From Nymphaea colorata (Eukaryota > Streptophyta > Magnoliopsida > Nymphaeales > Nymphaeaceae), in contig NC_045143.1 in assembly GCF_008831285.2 (NCBI RefSeq), positions 5,777,503 through 5,841,502 of the forward strand: a stretch of DNA of 64,000 bases, written 5' to 3'. Both the position numbers and the translations under genes were made by a program. Below the pieces are notes generated by a model, which was not told where the DNA came from, did no database searches, and worked only from the letters and a program-made list of their open reading frames with translations. Shown here piece after piece: positions 59,666 through 64,000 of this stretch. Every line of letters begins with the position of its first letter. The stretch's first letter is position 1.

Positions 59666-61750
59666 ACAGAGCAGTACTGTAATGAAGGGTCTGCATAGCC
59701 TGACGTTGTTAATAGCAATTCAGTTGCGCAAGCAATTCTCAAGGTTCTGACAACAACGGGATCACCTTCTTGTCTGATACATACAATCTTATGGCAGGAA
59801 ACCTTTTGAAACAAAAGGACTGCTGCATCCTGCAATTTAGGAGCTGGGCTATATACTTCTATCCTTTCCAAATTTTGTAAATTCTGAATTTTTGATCCAT
59901 GGCCTGGTTGTTTGGCCATATTCCTTTTTTTTTTTTCAATTTCTTTTCCTGTAGAAAGAGTGTATGTATCTAAACTGAAGCAATTTTTATTAATTTCATT
60001 TATTATTGAAATTCGTTTTCAAATTCCAGTGAGTGTTCAAGAACTAGCAGTATGTTGGATACTTTTCAGATGTCAATTCCACCCATTTGTCCACTCAACC
60101 ACCAATCTAAAACACGATTGTGTGTGCTAGAAAAAGCTTCAGATTCATGAGCACGGCTGTTAAGTTCACTTGGAGCATGACCTTATATTATATCGGGAAC
60201 TGCACAGGACCTAATTGGGTACTTCTATTTCACATTCAATCTTTGAGCTGGACAGCAGCTTGTCTAGAGATTACAGATCTGATCTTGGAACTAAATGAAT
60301 TCTTTGGGTTTTTGAGTTGCTTGCTACAACCCAGCAAGTACAGGGCAATTCCAATTCATGGGATCTAGGGAGCTTGATGCTTATGTTTAATGTGTGAAAT
60401 TTTGCAGCTTGAATGCATGATTCTTGAACTGTCTCATGCTTGACTTGCAAGAGCAATCCTCGTATGTGCCGTTTGCAAGAAGGGATGTGACTACTTCCTT
60501 CCCCCAACACTCCACGCATGATGGAATAAACCAGTTTGTGCCTCGGCCCACCATGCGCAGCAGCAGTCGGGAACCAACATGAAGATTCGAAAATTTGTTT
60601 GGCACAGTAGGTTCTGGCGTTCCAGTCCTAAGTTTGAGCTTCAGCAAACCCAAATATTGGTTTATTCTTGTAAATTCTAACCAGGGGTTACAATGAAGAA
60701 TGAGAGATTGAACAGGAAATCAAAGCAGAAGCTATTGAAAACAACTTCGGAGAGCAAGTCATCAACACCAAATGGAATAGATAAACAAAAAGAAGTCACT
60801 ATCTTGATGTCGGAATTAATTTCACCAGACATCCAACCACGATATGTCAAACACCTTGGCCTTGCTTGTACCTCGCCTTAATCTTGAAGTTGTCAAAGAT
60901 GCTTAGGATCTGCCCCCAAGTTGCTATGGCGTGTACCTGGCAGAACAAGTAAACCAGGGGTAGCGATAGTGACTGGACTTCCAACTTCCATGACTACACA
61001 GTTTGAAAACCATGACAGATCACCAGTAAGATATTTTATTTATAGAAAACCCATACAGCCCAACCGAAACCATAGTAAATCTTCGGTAGAGGTCCTTCAG
61101 TGAAAATTTGACTTGTTTACAGCATAATCATATACAAAATCGGCAGAACTAGGCCCAAACTGCAGTAGATCTTCAGCAGGACTGGATTTTTTACAGCATA
61201 ATTAAATAAAACTATAAAAGTCAGGGAGGAAGAAGTCGCTTGTAACTTCTCAGTCCTCACCACTATGTTTATCTCCATCTCTCTTTAGCATTTAATGAAA
61301 AGAATGATGCATATAATAGCAAAATTTGTCATTTTTTGGCAGAAGCTGGGATCTAAATTCAAGCACGGTTTGATGGATGGCTATGCACGTATTGAGCAAG
61401 CCATAATAAGGTGATGACCCTTTACAACTATGTCCTGTATAATACAATGGTCGTTGAAATTTGTGAAAGCGCACTGTTGAACTACTGCCACCTCCGTAGA
61501 TAGAGACCTGTCCACCGAGTAGGTCTCAGGACGACTCCATCTTGGCCATGAAGACGCGGTCCCCTGGCAACAAGAGGGTCCTCCAGATAAGAATCGAAGA
61601 CCCTTGGTTGATTTTCCCTTGACGGTGACTCTGTGAATTTTATGGAGACAAAATCAGAAACTGAAGGTCAACAGGACCCTGTTACGCAGAAGTTACTTGA
61701 GTTAGTGGAACCAATGAGTTGTTGGAATCATATGTACTAGAAAGTAATGC
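59666..61750. other. 3' flank of the IQM gene and intergenic DNA
   Basis: The first few hundred bases are probably 3' UTR; no single polyadenylation signal stands out. Short frames such as 60693-60881 (Lys/Ser-rich) show no family features. Nothing else is seen. Confidence 0.4.
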
Positions 61751-61754
61751 TTAG

Positions 61755-62045
61755 AGAGAGAGAGAAAGACAGACAGACAGAGAGAGAGACAGAGTATCAT
61801 AAAATTATTAACTAGCACTTCGACTTATTGATAGTGAGGTTAGATAACAAAGCAGAAGTTTCAAGACGAAGACTCTTGACAGTATCAACACCAAAGATAC
61901 TTGACAAATTGGAAAAGGCTAGCAGAATGTCCATGAAAGGATGGGAGTTGATGAAACTACTTTTCTGAGTATGTTGAACAAGCACAACAAGATCTTGGTC
62001 GAGAAATTTGTACAAGATCAGGGAGAGGGGCAGCCATGACAAAAG

Positions 62046-62084
<39 letters not shown>
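61755..62084. repeat. GA-rich microsatellites
   Basis: Interrupted GA/CAGA repeats at 61755-61795 and a pure (AG)n at 62049-62084, separated by unique DNA. Confidence 0.9.
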
Positions 62085-62087
<3 letters not shown>

Positions 62088-63440
62088 CGCCTCGCTCGTC
62101 ATTGATGATGATTTGTGCTGCAGCATTGAGAAGAACTAATCAATCAACCATGTCCATCAATCGCCAGACCCCATAAATGACCATGTCCGCAGCAGAAAGT
62201 GCCAAGAAACATATCAATGCATTTCAAAAATCAGTTTTTCAAAAATGGAAAAGGTTGATGTCGACCATGACTAAGAGCCTGCCTATATCCAAAACAGTGG
62301 CTGAAATTTCTGGTTTCCACTTGACGATTATTACAAACTTTTTGCCTCCTCATCTGCAATTGAGAAGGCCAGTGCTAACCTCCTAAACACTTGTTTTTGA
62401 GCTCCCTCTTTGTCCCCTTCATTTTTATGATTGAAAAACTCCACGGACATCTTTTAAATTTTTCTTAGTGTAGACCAAATTTTATGGGAGCATGAACCTT
62501 TCGTGCAATAGAATGCCGCACGAATGCCAGAAAGATGTTGATTCACATTTCGGTGTCAAACAAGCAAGTACCATCTTTGTGCCCAAAAAAAATGATTAAT
62601 GAGTACTGCTCTGTAGTGTTACAAAAATCGGTTTGTAAATCGAATTGGTGGGACTGCCGATTCTGGTACAAAATTTGTGAAAAAGAATAACCATCATTTA
62701 TTATAAAAATAAAGAATTAAACATATTTGAGTTGATCACAGAATCTAATCGATTTGCCAAGGATTCAATTTTGAATCCGCATCGATTCAGATAACACTCG
62801 TCCTTTATTGTAATCTTATCTACAAGAATCAAGTTTTTGCAGTTTATTCTGGTAAAAGGTTCATGTTAATATGAATTTCAGGGCGTTGGGAAGGTGATTA
62901 TCATCTTATACTTTTGGAACATGATTTGTATTTCTCTTCATGTTTGCGTGTATTTGTATATACCCTTTTTATATTTTTTATTTAATAAAGCTGCAAAGGT
63001 ATTAACATGGATCTTCACATATAGTGTAAGATATAGGAAGACCAATACAGTAAAGTCCACACGCTTTCATCTTTTCTCTTTACAAAATATTACACGCACA
63101 ACTCAATTTTATGGACTATCTACGGCGTTTGATAAGACACATATTCTTAAAACAAATGTTCTAAAAGCATCATATTTTTTGTTCCAAGAACTATTGATTA
63201 TCAATGTCGTTCTGATACATAATAATCAAATCTCTTCACAACCACAAAAATGTTTCTTGAAACAAACAAAAACATGGTCTCGAAATATATGCATAAATCA
63301 TAATGTTCTAAAAAGATGTGAACCACTTTCTTTTTTAAGATTAGCTTCAAAGTGTTTGTTTCGGTTGCCGATTCCCACGCTTTCACTTCTCTCGCTTCGG
63401 AAATCACTTCTTATATTCTTCTTCATTTATTGTTACGTCT
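62085..63440. other. Intergenic, no gene seen
   Basis: AT-rich. The 195-codon frame at 62894-63481 is low-complexity, hydrophobic and AT-driven and runs into the MITE at 63452, so it is not called. Confidence 0.5.
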
Positions 63441-63451
63441 GGCCCAAACTT

Positions 63452-63643
63452 AGGACTGTACATGAGCTGAGTCGAGCTTGAGCTCGGTAAGCTCAACTCG
63501 ACTTGATTCATATGTTTGAAAATTACCCGAGTTTACTTGAGTTTAATCGTGTGAAATCCATGTAACTCAAACTCGACTTGTTTATAAGGCCGAGTGAGTT
63601 CGAATTATATTCGAATTGCCTCGACTCGTTGTACAGCCCCAGT
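63452..63643. mobile_element. MITE with TGTACA ends and ACTCGA-rich interior
   Basis: 192 bases: AGGACTGTACATGAG at the left faces CTCGTTGTACAGCCCC at the right. It is flanked by CAAACTT at 63445-63451 and 63644-63650, consistent with a 7- or 8-base target duplication. A truncated relative lies at about 51640-51780. Confidence 0.6.
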
Positions 63644-64000
63644 CAAACTTGCCGAACCTGTGAAAGAAAATCATTCTTAAAAATCTTGAATGAAGACCTT
63701 GACTGCATCCACCCACCTAACCTTGAGTAAGAATCAAGATATATATTGGCACAACGCTATTTCCTCCTGCCAATGGAAATTTGGCTTGGGAAAGAAGTTC
63801 CTTTCTTGTTTTCTTCTTATTTTAAATATCAAGTTGGCCTGGCATGCATTCCCCGAGAATCACAAGATCTCAGTCTTGGTTGTTGGTCTTTTGTTTTTCA
63901 AAATAATCATCCTCACTCTTATAACATTGTGGAATCTCTTGATATCTGCACATTTATATAATGAGTGACTCGGTGACTTGTGAATTTCACCAGTTTATGC
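63644..64000. other. Intergenic, right edge
   Basis: Two overlapping frames (63690-63968 and 63746-63961) have no recognisable features. Nothing else is seen. Confidence 0.4.

Noticed and set aside
62894-63481. 195-codon frame near the right edge
   Set aside because: AT-driven hydrophobic low-complexity translation that enters a MITE; no domain seen.

Overview
This is a nuclear window from a flowering plant. It is AT-rich, has genes with short exons and canonical GT-AG introns, many small inverted-repeat transposons and long (TA)n tracts, and proteins of plant-specific families. The species cannot be named from the sequence.

Two genes look complete. The first, on the minus strand at 36566-41100, encodes a secreted phosphorylase of the bark storage protein / wound-inducible (WIN4-like) family, related to methylthioadenosine nucleosidases. 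It has five exons and 345 residues, and keeps the ribose-binding Met-Glu pair and the catalytic-position Asp. The second, on the plus strand at 57046-59665, encodes an IQM-type calmodulin-binding protein of nine coding exons and 536 residues, preceded by a 5' UTR intron and a TATA box near 56300.

Positions 1-41310 form a rearranged repeat array built around the phosphorylase gene. It holds broken copies of exon 1 (four), exon 2 (two), the start of exon 3 (two) and exon 5 (five). It also holds five palindromes of about 1.0-1.25 kb (F1-F5). Each palindrome is the 5' end of another gene (promoter, leader and first ~90 codons of an acidic protein I do not recognise) duplicated tail-to-tail around a ~45-base centre. 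The units recur with a period of about 13.4-15.4 kb (roughly 1-15540, 15540-29460, then a partial unit from 29465), and contain nested inverted repeats at kilobase scale.

The layout is as follows. Unit 1 has F1, exon-5/3/2 copy a, F2, a plus-strand exon-1 copy, exon-5 copy b and an inverted exon-1 copy. Unit 2 has F3, copy c, F4, copy d and an exon-1 copy. Partial unit 3 has F5, copy e, a half-palindrome and an exon-1 copy. The complete gene closes the array, and homology to the array stops at about 41310. From 41.3 to 56 kb the DNA is intergenic with several MITE-like elements, including one nested inside a palindrome with an 11-bp target duplication. The IQM gene and its 3' intergenic DNA fill the rest.

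The most interesting hypothesis is that the palindrome array is a long-hairpin, small-RNA-producing locus made from a captured gene 5' end. The sequence shows the required geometry, but expression cannot be seen here.
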